Shown here: positions 9,500 through 18,657 of the stretch, one piece after another | How positions within the stretch are numbered: position 1 is the stretch's first letter | How the letters are laid out: the number at the start of each line of letters is the position of its first letter | Assembly (NCBI GenBank): GCA_965261535.1 | Contig: OZ253469.1 | Location: forward strand, 2,542,001-2,606,000 | Direction of reading: 5' to 3' | DNA from: VXNE01 sp965261535 | GTDB lineage: Bacteria > Pseudomonadota > Gammaproteobacteria > Pseudomonadales > Azotimanducaceae | DNA: 64,000 bases | Made by a program: the position numbers and the translations under genes | Notes under the pieces: model-generated | Seen by the model: the letters and a program-made list of their open reading frames with translations, nothing else | The model's database searches: none | What the model was told of the DNA's origin: nothing

Positions 9500-10305
9500 T
9501 CAGTTCACCACCATTAATGTGATAGTAATGACTATTACGACAATTGCAGCTCCGACCAGCAATAGGATCCGCCGCCACACTTTTTTTGCAAGCTCGGACC
9601 GAGCATCGCTATGTCCCTGTGCAGCCGCTCGCCGAAACCAATCAGGGGCTCGCCTACTGTCGCGAGGTGCTCCCCGACCCAGCGCGTACACGCGGCCCAA
9701 GTGGTACTGCGCATCGGCGTTGCCGTGCTCCCCACGCCCTGGGTCGCCGAAGCCCTTTTTACAACATTTCCCTCCGGCGAAAGCCAGTCGCGTTGAGGTT
9801 TCGTAGCAATGTCGGGCGATTGCGCGGCCTTGTCCCACCACTCCACGGCCTGCACATCGTCGCGGGCAACCCCTTCGCCCCTGCTGTATCTGACCCCGAG
9901 GTTGTATTGGGCTCGCGCGTAACCCCTTTCTGCGGCCTTCCGCCACCACTTGATCGCCTGCACATCATGCTGCGGAACACCGTTGCCCTCGGCGTAGGCG
10001 ACGCCGAGGTTGTACTGGGATCCAGCGTGGCCTTGATTCGCAGCGAGGCGGTACCATGCCATCGCCTCGACGGCGTCTGACGGCAGCATCCCGTAGAAGC
10101 CTGTGTCATACGCGACGCCCAAGTTGTGCTGGGCGTCAGGGTTGTCTTGTTCGGCAGCTCTACGGAGCCAGGCAACCGCCTCCTCCAGATCCTGCTCAAC
10201 CCCCCGTCCGATGAGGTACATCACGCCCATGGCGGCCTGAGCATCGACGTCCCCGCGTTCCGCCTCTTCTCGGACGGCCCTCGCGACTTCTTCTGCTTTC
10301 GTCAT
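9500..10305 (-). pseudogene. Sel1-repeat protein, frameshifted
   Basis: The N-terminal reading frame starts at ATG 10305 (MTKAEEVARAV). It encodes four Sel1-type helical repeats, with motifs such as DAQAAMGVMYLIGRGV, DAQHNLGVAYDTG and ARAQYNLGVRYSRGEG. After AVEWWDKAAQ the repeat pattern is lost and continues in another frame with ADAQYHLGRVYALGRG (about 9690-9730). That frame ends in a membrane segment, ILLLVGAAIVVIVITITLMV. The frames must be joined by a one-base change near 9730-9760. Sel1 proteins are usually scaffolds for protein interaction. The two halves are too well preserved for an old pseudogene, so a recent mutation or an assembly indel is likely. Confidence 0.7.
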
Positions 10306-10363
10306 CGGGCCTTGTCGCATGTAATGATCTCCGGCCCGCCGCGCCAACTGATGCAACTTGCAG

Positions 10364-10888
10364 CTATCGACGCCGACGGACCAGCGCCCGTCCCGGGCAT
10401 TCAGGCGCGATCTGACGCGAGCTCTCGCCGGTCTCGTGAAGAAGCCGCCGCAACGAACGGAAATGCCCAACAAAGACCATCGCCGTGCCGATATTCAGGA
10501 CGGTCCAAATCTCCCGGGTCAAGTGAATCGGAACCAACGGGTTGTACAGCAACGCGATCGCCCCCAAGATGACAACCCACTTGCTTGCAGCATCGTCATG
10601 TGTCCACTGCTGATACGCCAAGAAGGAAGCTGCCCCGCATATGCAGAACCTAAGGAAGTTGTAATAACCGTAGGGCCAAGGCAACAACGCTGCCACCAGC
10701 ACCACAACGGGCCCTGCCCACAAGATCCAATGATGGCGAAAGACAGCGCTTCGGGGATTTGATCGCGTCGCACTGTCGGGCAACCGGACCCCGCCAGGGG
10801 CAACTTGCTGTTGGTCGAGACCGGCCATTTGCCTCGCGTCCTGTGGAGCAATCGGAGTTGATGGACGCGGCTTGTCGAGACTCGACAC
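10364..10888 (-). CDS. Small membrane protein, DUF6804-like
   Basis: A 174-residue protein with a polar N-terminal 50 residues, followed by about four hydrophobic helices. The core LRFCICGAASFLAYQQW ... WVVILGAIALLYNPLVPIHL resembles the DUF6804 group of small integral membrane proteins, in which the NP..P.HL motif is typical. Function is unknown. It lies directly upstream of the Sel1-repeat gene on the same strand, and its C-terminus ends 59 bp before that gene's chosen start. The family call is from recall of the motif and is moderately secure. Confidence 0.65.
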   Translation of the reverse strand: MSSLDKPRPSTPIAPQDARQMAGLDQQQVAPGGVRLPDSATRSNPRSAVFRHHWILWAGPVVVLVAALLPWPYGYYNFLRFCICGAASFLAYQQWTHDDAASKWVVILGAIALLYNPLVPIHLTREIWTVLNIGTAMVFVGHFRSLRRLLHETGESSRQIAPECPGRALVRRRR

Positions 10889-10950
10889 TGTTGGTTCCTT
10901 CTCGGCATCTCTCTCGGCGTTTCAGACGACACCTTACCACCGTCCTCACC

Positions 10951-10994
10951 CGTCGATCTTGCCGCTCGAACGGCAAGTCCGACAGGCCGCTAGC
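10951..10994. repeat. Dispersed palindromic repeat, family C, copy 1
   Basis: The sequence GTCGATCTTGCCGCT...GGCAAGTCCGACAGG followed by GCTAGC recurs at 60101-60144. The CTTGCC/GGCAAG arms form a hairpin. It lies immediately after the stop codon of the PhoQ-like kinase gene, a typical place for REP elements and transcript ends. Confidence 0.75.
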
Positions 10995-10996
10995 CT

Positions 10997-12517
10997 CTAC
11001 GCGGGCAGCTTGAGGATCACCCGGGCGCCACCCAGATCGCTGTCGGCGAGTTGCACGGTCCCGCCGTAGGCGGTCGCCAGCTCCACGGCAGCGGCGAGCC
11101 CGATGCCGTGGCCGGAATGGGCGGTGTCGGCGCGCGCGCCCCGTTCAAAGACATAGCGCTTCGCCGCTTCGGGGATGCCGTCGCCATCGTCCTCGATGAC
11201 TACGCAGACGACTTCGCGCGCCTCGGACCCCGTTCGGGGAGCATTTTGTTCCGTAGCGTTTGGTCCCGTCGTGCGCCCCACCGAGGCGGGGGTCGCAGGG
11301 CATTTGTCCTGCCTTGCCGTGACGCGCACTTTCGAATGGGAGTACTTGTAGGCGTTTTCCAGCAGGTTGCCCAATACATCCATCACGTCGCGCTCGTCCG
11401 CCCGCACCCGCACCTCGGCCGCACGGATCTCTACATCGATGCCTTTCTCCGCATACGCCTTGTCAAGCGCGCGGCATAGACGTTCCAACAGGGGCTTCAC
11501 CGCCACGGGTTCGTGTGGGAGCACGGTCGGTATTGCGGCGGCGCGCGAAAGTTGACGGCTGATGGTCGCCTCCATGCGGTCGAGCTGATCGTCGAACAGC
11601 GTTTTGTCGGGTCTGTCCGGTGTTATCAGGGCATTCTTCAGAACGGCCAGCGGTGTTTTCAGACTATGCGCCAGGTCACCCATCGCGCGGCGGTAGCGTT
11701 CCCGATTCTCCAGTTCGTGTTCGACAAACCGGTTCAACGTGTGCGCCAACTGGGCGAGTTCCGCCGGGTAGTCCTCGCCGATGTCGCCGCGTTGACCGGC
11801 GTGCAGCGCGCGGACCCGCTCCGCCATCCGTCTCAGGGGGCGTAGTCCCCATCGCAAGGTGCCAAGTTGCAGGACGATCAAGAGCAGCGTGGCGGCGGTC
11901 ACGCCAACCACGAGACTTCTGCGAAACTCGCGAATCTCGGCATTGAACGGGGACTGATCGTTCAGCACCCAGAAAGTAAGCTCCGAGTCTTCAAGTTCTT
12001 CGAGAATCACCGTGTAGCCCAGGAGGAATCGGGGTTCGGTAGCGCCGCTTTCGATCTTGTGAAAGCGCGAGTCTCCAGGCGGCGGCCGGGGGTTGGGCGC
12101 TGCGGCCACCGACGTGATGGTCATGGATGGCGACCGCCACGCCAGGGTACCGTCCGCCATCTCGATATACGCGTAGAGACCCGAATTCGGTCGGGACAGT
12201 CGGGGTTCGCCGAGTTCGTCGGGGAGCAATATGGGAGGATCCACCACTGGCGCTTGCGCCTGCGGCCCGGCCCGGCCGTCGGGTCCTTCCCCTGTTGGTT
12301 GCGTCGCGGAGCGGTAGGTTCCACGGAAATCACCTGGGTCGGCATGTTTCCTGGTCGCGTCAACGAGGCCGTACGCTACGATAAGCATCTGCTCTTCGGC
12401 GCTCGCGCGTACGCTGGTCGTGAACAATCGCTCCCATATCCAGCCGGTGGCGAGGAGAAACAGACCGAGGGCGATGGCGGTCGTCGCCATCAGGCGACCA
12501 TGCAGGCTAACGCGCAT
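10997..12517 (-). CDS. PhoQ-like sensor histidine kinase
   Basis: An approximately 506-residue membrane sensor kinase. One transmembrane helix lies at the N-terminus (TAIALGLFLLATGWIW). A periplasmic sensor region of about 170 residues follows, then a second helix (VVGVTAATLLLIVLQLG) and a HAMP linker. The phospho-acceptor box is DLAHSLKTPLAVL. ATPase boxes follow: GNLLENAYKYSHSK, EDDGDGIPE and GHGIGLAAAVELA. The AHSLKTPLAVL form and the PhoP-like partner upstream place it in the PhoQ group. A start 15 bases earlier (12532) is also possible. The signal is unknown; Mg2+ or envelope stress would be typical of the group. Confidence 0.88.
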   Translation of the reverse strand: MRVSLHGRLMATTAIALGLFLLATGWIWERLFTTSVRASAEEQMLIVAYGLVDATRKHADPGDFRGTYRSATQPTGEGPDGRAGPQAQAPVVDPPILLPDELGEPRLSRPNSGLYAYIEMADGTLAWRSPSMTITSVAAAPNPRPPPGDSRFHKIESGATEPRFLLGYTVILEELEDSELTFWVLNDQSPFNAEIREFRRSLVVGVTAATLLLIVLQLGTLRWGLRPLRRMAERVRALHAGQRGDIGEDYPAELAQLAHTLNRFVEHELENRERYRRAMGDLAHSLKTPLAVLKNALITPDRPDKTLFDDQLDRMEATISRQLSRAAAIPTVLPHEPVAVKPLLERLCRALDKAYAEKGIDVEIRAAEVRVRADERDVMDVLGNLLENAYKYSHSKVRVTARQDKCPATPASVGRTTGPNATEQNAPRTGSEAREVVCVVIEDDGDGIPEAAKRYVFERGARADTAHSGHGIGLAAAVELATAYGGTVQLADSDLGGARVILKLPA

Positions 12518-12578
12518 GGAAGGTGGCACCATGCCGTGCGGGCGGGAGCAGAAAAGGCGAGGTCGTATTCAAGGGCTG

Positions 12579-12718
12579 GCCCGGATATTTCATCAAGGGC
12601 CGCGATGATCGCGGCCAGCGCAGTTTGTATCCGGCAGGATTTTCGAAATATCCGGTTAACCTATTGGAATTAAATGACATTATTTTGTTCGACAAGCGGC
12701 TTGGTGAAATATCCGGGC
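12579..12718. repeat. Three copies of a CCGGATATTTC motif between regulator and kinase genes
   Basis: The 11-mer CCGGATATTTC occurs at 12581-12591 and, inverted, at 12645-12655 and 12706-12716. The outer two are extended to perfect 14-bp inverted partners (12579-12592 and 12705-12718). The right arm runs into the stop codon of the response-regulator gene. The whole gap is AT-rich compared with its flanks. It may be an autoregulatory site, an internal promoter region or a small insertion remnant. Confidence 0.7.
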
Positions 12719-13386
12719 TAGAGGGAGAAACGGTAACCTGCGCCTCGAATGGTGCGAATTGGATTTAGCGTCCCGTCAGGATCAAGTTTCCGGCGCAGGC
12801 GACCGATAAATACTTCGATGACGTTGCTGTCTCTATCAAAGTCCTGCTCGTAGAGGTGCTCCGTGAGTTCCGCCTTCGAGATCACTCGGGCCGGATTCAT
12901 GACGAGATACTCCAGAACGCGGTACTCGAATGCCGTCAGCTCCAGCGCATCGCCGTGCAGGCGCGCTTCCTTGGCGCCGAGGTCGAGGCTCAATGGACCT
13001 TTCTCGATCACGGGAGAGGCGTATCCAGCGGCGCGCCGTATCAGGGCGTTGAGGCGCGCTTTCAGTTCTTCCAGGTGAAAGGGCTTGGTCAGGTAGTCAT
13101 CAGCGCCAGCTTCGAGCCCGGCCACCTTGTCCTGCCAGTCTCGGCGGGCCGTCAGAATGAGAATGGGAAACGCGCGGTTCTGTTTGCGTAGTGCCGCGAT
13201 CAGGTCGATGCCGTTCATTTTGGGGAGACCGAGATCGATGACGGCGACGTCGTAGTCGAACTCGAGACCGAAGTAGAGCCCCTTTTCGCCATCGGGTGCC
13301 AGGTCGACGATAAAGCCCGCGTCCCGCAAGTACTTGTCCACTTGCGCGCGCAGAAGCATTTCATCCTCGACCAGCAGAACGCGCAT
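12718..13386 (-). CDS. PhoP-like response regulator (OmpR family)
   Basis: A 222-residue two-domain regulator. The receiver domain has the acidic pair in LLVEDEMLL, the phospho-acceptor Asp in VAVIDLGLP (near residue 51) and the Lys in DDYLTKPFH. The C-terminal winged helix carries LYEQDFDRDSNVIEVFIGRL and ends in IRTIRGAGYRF. The DxxQDKVxGLEAGADDY and DFDRDSNVIEV wording is characteristic of the PhoP branch. The kinase gene lies 185-200 bp downstream on the same strand, an unusually wide gap for such a pair. Confidence 0.88.
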   Translation of the reverse strand: MRVLLVEDEMLLRAQVDKYLRDAGFIVDLAPDGEKGLYFGLEFDYDVAVIDLGLPKMNGIDLIAALRKQNRAFPILILTARRDWQDKVAGLEAGADDYLTKPFHLEELKARLNALIRRAAGYASPVIEKGPLSLDLGAKEARLHGDALELTAFEYRVLEYLVMNPARVISKAELTEHLYEQDFDRDSNVIEVFIGRLRRKLDPDGTLNPIRTIRGAGYRFSL

Positions 13387-13517
13387 CTCTTTTTCATCCG
13401 TGCGGCGTAAGCGCCGCTAACGACATCGCGTCAATTTGGCACAGATGGCCGGGATTGGCACATCAATTTTGGAGAACACCGAGCGGTCTCTCCATCGCGG
13501 GCGCTGCGGGCGAATGC

Positions 13518-13559
13518 GCCGCGCCCGACGCCGTCATGTCGACGGCAATCGGGCGCGGC
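13518..13559. other. Long stem-loop
   Basis: Perfect 11-bp arms GCCGCGCCCGA (13518-13528) and TCGGGCGCGGC (13549-13559) enclose a second pairing, GCCGTC with GACGGC. It lies just downstream of the minus-strand glycine-zipper gene, so it may end that transcript, but no T-run follows on either strand. Confidence 0.6.
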
Positions 13560-13571
13560 AGGTCTTCAGCA

Positions 13572-14090
13572 TTATTCGATGGGCGTCACGCGAATGCGTA
13601 TCTCGTCTCCAGGGCGCCGCTTCATCCGTGAAGTGTACGTTTGGCCGGCATATTCGTAGCTCACATCGTAGCCAAGCAGCCGTTCCTCGTTGCGATACTC
13701 GGTGAACGTATCGCAAACGTGTCGCGTTCCGTATCGAACCCGCGAACGGTCGGGCGAAGCGTTGACGATGTCGTTTCCGATGCTCGCTCCCAGGACGGCT
13801 CCGATCAGGGCGCCTACCTGCTTGTTTCGCTTGTTATGCCCGACAGCGTTGCCGACGGCGCCGCCGATGACGGCTCCTATAATCGGGGCGGTCGGGGACA
13901 CGCCATACTGGGGAAGGCGAACGGTTTGGGCCCGGCAATCTTCGACCGGCATGGCGTAGCGCACTGTCTCGTAGACGGGGATCACGTCGATCACGCGCGC
14001 GCGCTCATAGTGGCTGGCCGCCTGTGCGCCGACGGCGAGGGAAGTTGCTGTGACCAGCGCGGCTGGTCCGATCAAACGGCGAAATTGCAT
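13572..14090 (-). CDS. Glycine-zipper 2TM domain protein
   Basis: A 172-residue exported protein. The first about 24 residues are a signal peptide ending ...AVGAQA. The central segment IIGAVIGGAVGNAVGHNK ... GALIGAVLGASIGND is a classic glycine zipper, as in the rickettsial 17-kDa antigen and related envelope proteins that sit in or against the outer membrane. Conserved positions after it (VCDTFTEYRNEERLLGYDV and YEYAGQTYTSRM) match the usual C-terminal domain of these proteins. The function is structural and not well defined. It is transcribed alone. Confidence 0.85.
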   Translation of the reverse strand: MQFRRLIGPAALVTATSLAVGAQAASHYERARVIDVIPVYETVRYAMPVEDCRAQTVRLPQYGVSPTAPIIGAVIGGAVGNAVGHNKRNKQVGALIGAVLGASIGNDIVNASPDRSRVRYGTRHVCDTFTEYRNEERLLGYDVSYEYAGQTYTSRMKRRPGDEIRIRVTPIE

Positions 14091-14205
14091 GTCAATCCCT
14101 CAACGATTGAATTCGATGGCGACAGACTAGACCGCGCCTACTGAATCCAGCCTGAACGAGCAGACAGTGCGCTGTACCATGGGCCAGTTGTCGGAAGCCG
14201 CCTCC

Positions 14206-14808
14206 ATGACGATCCATCGAACAGTTGTATCAGCGCTCGTAGTTCTTTTGGTCGTCCAAACAACCTCGGTGATGGGGCAGACGAATATCGATTTGCGAGA
14301 CGAGCTCCTCGCGCTACGCGAGACCGATCAATTTGGACGCATGCTGATACAAGAGGCGATTCGACAGCACGGTCCTGACTCACCGGAAGTTCAGGCGGTC
14401 TGGGAGGAACAGAGCCGAATCGATGCCGAGAACCTCGCGCGGCTCCGGGAAATGATCTCTGAATATGGCTGGCCTGGGCGAAGCATGGTCGGTCGCGACG
14501 GAGCAACGGCCGCATTCCTGATCCTCCAGCATGCCGATCATGAGACACAGGTTGAGTATTTGCCGTTAATGAAGACGGCTGTTGAGGCGGGGGAGTCCGA
14601 GCGCCGGCACTTCGCCTTGTTGCAGGACCAGATCCTCGTTGCCGAAGACAAACCTCAGATTTTTGGCACTCAACTTTACTGGGACGACACCACGGGCAAT
14701 TTGGAACTGTTCGTTATCGAGGACGAAGCGAACGTGGATTCGCGCCGTGAAGCGTATGGGATGATGCCCTTGGCCGAGTACGTCGAACGAGTGCGAGGCG
14801 ACAACTAG
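14206..14808 (+). CDS. Secreted DUF6624-like protein
   Basis: A 200-residue protein with an N-terminal signal peptide (VVSALVVLLVVQTTSVMGQ). The body has the DUF6624 pattern: a DQ.GR motif, then YGWPGRSMVGRDGATAAFLILQHAD, then PQIFGTQLYWDD and a terminal MMPLAEYVERV. Function is unknown for the family. The start at 14206 was chosen over an earlier frame opening because it places the signal peptide at the N-terminus. Its last four bases overlap the end of the convergent protease gene. Confidence 0.75.
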   Translation: MTIHRTVVSALVVLLVVQTTSVMGQTNIDLRDELLALRETDQFGRMLIQEAIRQHGPDSPEVQAVWEEQSRIDAENLARLREMISEYGWPGRSMVGRDGATAAFLILQHADHETQVEYLPLMKTAVEAGESERRHFALLQDQILVAEDKPQIFGTQLYWDDTTGNLELFVIEDEANVDSRREAYGMMPLAEYVERVRGDN

Positions 14809-17587
14809 CGGGGTGTAGATGCACTGAACGCCTCGATGGACGACACCGGCGTTCCATCCTGCGGAACAGTGCCAGCGAGCCCGGGGCTGTACACGGTCAG
14901 CCGGTTGCCGCGGTCGGGATCGATCAGCGCCTCGAAGGTGTCTGCGATCTCCGATCGCGTGAGCCGCGACACGGCACCCGCAAGCTTTTCCCGCTCGTCG
15001 AAGGAGAGCACGCGCGCGGCGAGATCCGACACGAGACGCGACACGCGATCGTAGTTGTTGCGGTCGGCCCGCGTGAGGGCCGCGACATAGCCGCTCTTGT
15101 GCTCCTCGAGTTCGGCCTCGGAGAGCCCTCGGAACCACGCCCGCTGCTCGTCGAGAAACGCTCGCGTGAGCGCCTCGATCTCATTCGCGCCGGCCTTCGA
15201 CGCCTGCACGACACAGGCGATCCCGGGGTGTCGCGCGATGGGCAGTGCGTAAGCGTGAACGATGTAGCCGAGCTGCCGCTCGGTGCGCAGCTCCGTGAAG
15301 TAGCGGACGGCGATCATCCGGCCGATCAGACCGATGCGCGCGCGCTCCCCGATCGCGTCCCCCGACCCCTGGATATATAGCGCGTAGGCCGCGTCATCGT
15401 GCTCGACGGCGTGTTCGTAGCGTCGAGAACCCGTAAGGCGCTTTGCTTTGGGAAGCACATGTGGCAAATCGACGATACCCAGCCGCCGCTGGGCGAGCGC
15501 CGCGAGCGAGCGCGCGCCGTCCTCGATCAGGTTGCCGTGTACCAGGAGCGTCGCCCCCATGCTGGCGAGGCGCGTCCTGCGCCAAGCCGACAGCGTCGCC
15601 GGTGTGGCCCGTCGCACGGCATCGATCAGGGCGTCCGTGGGCCACATGCTGGGATGGATCAGGCGATAGATGGTGTCTACAACCTGTTCGTGGGGCCGGC
15701 GTAGCTTCTGATTGGCATACCCCTTGGCGAGTTCCGTGCGCGCGACGGCGAACTTTTCGGCGTCGAGGGCGGGGTCGACGATGGTGCCGAGCGCGTCCTC
15801 GAACAATACGGCGAGGTTGTCGTGAAAGCCGCTCACGTAGATGCGCAGCCCCGTCCAGGTCGGTCTCACCCAATGGCCCAGTCCGGCCTGTCCGGCGGCG
15901 TAGGCCAGGGCGTTCATGGCGTCCTCCACGAGTTCTCCATGGAGCGTGGCCAGCACGACATCGTCTGCGGTGAAGGGCTCTGCCGCGCGCAGATGAAGGT
16001 CCACCCGCGCGGTGGGCGTGCGGAACTCCGTGTCCGGCACGTGCCAGGTCTCCACGGCCGTCTCGGTCGCGAGGAGCACGGGCTTCCCCGGCGGATCGGG
16101 TTCGAGCGCGAGGTCGAGGTCTTTGGGGACGTAGGGATTCGGTTCGGGGAGTTCGAGCGGTGCATCGACCTCCCGGGGCAGAAGCGCCGGCCCGGTCCGC
16201 CATGCCGTCCCGAAGATCGGTTCGATACGGTCGCCTTCGATGTCCGGACCCGAGATCGAGACGAGGGCGTTCTCGGGTGTCAGGAACCCAAGAAACCTAC
16301 GGATCAGCGGCTCGTCGAACCCCTCCATAAGGTAGGCGTGGCGGAGCACGTCTTCCGGCGCGTAGTCGGCGAGGCCTTCGGCGGCGTTGATGACCGCAGC
16401 GGTGGGGGTGGTCTGCTCCTGGAACAGGAAGCCCACGCCGGCGAGGTGGGCGTCCTCGCGATAGCGCCACGCCGCGATGCCTTCGCGGCGGATCATATCG
16501 ATCCACGCGTAGGTGAGATCGACGATCTCCGCGACATGGGGCTCGCCGGCGTCCGTCAGCGTCATCCAGATCTCGAAGGTGGAGTTCTGGTCGTCGGTTA
16601 CGTTGCCCCACGCGTGCAGCGCCTCGATCCAGCCCCGGCGGCTCAGCACGTCATGCAGGCTCCCCGGACCCTCGTGGCCGACAAGCCCCGCGAGGTGATC
16701 CGCCGGCTTGGTGCGGTAGTGCGGCTTGAGCGGCGGGATCGGAAAGGTGAACCCGAGGCTTCGCGTTTCCTTGACGGTCCGCCACGCGTAGCTGGCCGGG
16801 AGTGTCCCGGGGCTGTAAAGCGGTGGATTGGGGGGCCTCGGCCCGAGCCCGCGGTCGACGACGGTGCCGAATCGTTCGGCGACGAGCGCTTCCAGGTGGT
16901 CGAGGTCTTGAGGTCCGAGAACGGCGACCGTGATGGCGTCGGCGGAGTAGTTGGCCTCGAAGAACGCGCCACTTCCGGCACGCCGGCGCCGCGCAGGGTC
17001 TCGAGGCTGCCGATGTTGAACCGCGAGGTCGGGTGGGCTGGGTTGAACAGTCGTTTGTCCACCGCGAATCCGCGCCATTCGTCCTGTTTGCTCTGAAGCT
17101 GGTATTCGCTTTGCACGGACTCCTTCTCCCGTTCGACGTAATCGGGATCGAAGCGCGGCGCGACGAAGAACTGCGCGAAACGGTCGAGCGCCTCCGGCAG
17201 GCGGTCCGCCCTCAGGTGGAAGTGATAGGTGGTGCGGTCGCTCGCGGTACAGGCGCTGTAGCCGCCGCCGCGCTTGAGCACGAAATCCGTGAAGCCGTCG
17301 ACCTCCGGGTACTTCTCGGTTGCGATGAACAGCATGTGTTCGACGAAGTGGGCGAGGCCCTCATGGGCGTCGGGGTCGTGGTCGCTCCCGCGGGCCACGC
17401 TGGCCGCGGCAGCGGCGCGGTCGCTCCCCGGGGCGTGGATGAGGAGCGCGTGCAGGTGGTTCGGCAGCACCACGTGGCGGTACTCGCGGTCGTCGATGGG
17501 ACTCTTCACGGGTTGGGGCGGGCCGGTCGCCTGACAGGCCGCCAGGGCCGCCGCAAGCAGCGCTTGAACGAGCCACTGGGTTCGCAT
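14805..17587 (-). pseudogene. M16-family zinc protease (pitrilysin/insulysin type), frameshifted
   Basis: The two frames together give about 927 codons, the length of a full pitrilysin. Translation starts at 17587 with a lipoprotein signal (LLAAALAACQ). The inverted zinc motif sits in HEGLAHFVEHMLF, and the third ligand Glu is probably in EKESVQSEYQL. Reading is intact to SLETLRGAGVPEV (about 16985), then continues one base out of phase as SGAFFEANYSADAITVAVLG to the stop at 14805. Restoring one missing base would rebuild the enzyme. M16 proteases of this size degrade peptides in the periplasm. The downstream 700 codons have no other lesion, so the break is either very recent or an assembly error. 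Confidence 0.8.
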
Positions 17588-17757
17588 CGGTATCCCTCGA
17601 GCGTGTTTCATAGTAGATGTACCGTCGATGACAACCGTGCCTTGTTGCGTGGTTACGTCATATGAAGACGGACGAGGACCAGAAAAGGGGTTAAATCGCT
17701 CTTGACTTAAAAGTAGGCAGGCATCCGCGCGGATTCCGCGCATGGTTTGTTGCGATC

Positions 17758-18657
17758 CTAGCGATACGCGAAAGTGCAGCCCGCGACGCGATGCCCTTCG
17801 TCAAGTTCGACGAGTACATCGGCGCGCGCCGGCAGATCTTCCAGCATCCACAGCGTCAACCGTTCGTAGTGCGCGACGAACTGCGCGACCGCCGCTTCGT
17901 CGAGGCGGCGCTCGGGTGGCCGCGCGCGTTCCTGTTCGAGCCGCCATCGCACCACGGCGTCGAGGCTTGGTACCCGAAGGAAAATCAGCTCGTCCATCGC
18001 CCGGAACAGCCAAGCGTAGTCGGTCGCCAACGCGTCATTGATATAGCGCCGCCAGCGACCTTCGGGGTCCGACTCGGCTTCCAGGGTATTGATCGGTTGA
18101 TCGAGTCGATCTTCTGGCTGAGGTCGCGCGCCGACGCACCAACCCTCAAGCAGGACTATGTCGGCGGGTGCCTGCTCGGTCCGCGACTGCGGCGCGCGAT
18201 CATCCAGACCCTTGTCGAAGATGGGAACCGCTACCGCGCCGTCGACCTTGAGCGCTTCCATCACGGATTCACAGAGCGGGACATCGTGGGTACCCGGCGG
18301 CCCGCGCGTGGCCAGCAGGGGATGCACGCGCCGCGACAGCGCTTCGCGTTCGCGCCGCTTGAGATAGAAGTCGTCAATGGACAGGGCCACCACGCGTAGC
18401 CCGAAGTGCTGGCCAGCCGCAACGATCGCGTTGGACAGTGTCGACTTCCCGGCACCCTGGCCGCCGGCGAGAGCGATATGCCCGGGCGGAGCGGAGCGCC
18501 AGGCCGAGGCAAGGTTCGCCGCCAGCGTCCGCCAGTCTTCCGGGAGCGCGGGATCGAGCGCGTCGAAGCAGGCGCGCGCCGAGGCATCGACATCGAACGA
18601 GAAATTGGGCAACCTGTGACGACTCGAGCGGATGATGACGGGGCAAGATGGAATCAT
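17758..18657 (-). CDS. Glycerate-kinase-like P-loop kinase
   Basis: A 299-residue soluble protein. The Walker A motif GGQGAGKST lies near residues 63-71. VVALSIDDFYLKRRERE follows, where the DD/FY pair is typical of the glycerate-kinase/phosphoribulokinase-like group, and then VLLEGWCVGARP. The order and the WCVG motif match the plant-type D-glycerate 3-kinase and its bacterial YggC-like relatives. It would phosphorylate glycerate or a similar hydroxy acid. Its ATG and the ATG of the divergent DoxX gene overlap by ten bases, so one of the two starts may be wrong or expression may be mutually exclusive. Confidence 0.75.
   Translation of the reverse strand: MIPSCPVIIRSSRHRLPNFSFDVDASARACFDALDPALPEDWRTLAANLASAWRSAPPGHIALAGGQGAGKSTLSNAIVAAGQHFGLRVVALSIDDFYLKRREREALSRRVHPLLATRGPPGTHDVPLCESVMEALKVDGAVAVPIFDKGLDDRAPQSRTEQAPADIVLLEGWCVGARPQPEDRLDQPINTLEAESDPEGRWRRYINDALATDYAWLFRAMDELIFLRVPSLDAVVRWRLEQERARPPERRLDEAAVAQFVAHYERLTLWMLEDLPARADVLVELDEGHRVAGCTFAYR

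Noticed and set aside
13402..13417. GCGGCG/CGCCGC hairpin upstream of the response-regulator gene as a terminator
   Set aside because: The stem is only six base pairs with no T-run on either strand; chance pairing is likely in this composition.
15822..17096. 424-codon open frame antisense to the M16 protease
   Set aside because: Its translation is Gly/Arg/Val-rich with no motif, while the opposite strand encodes clear protease domains.
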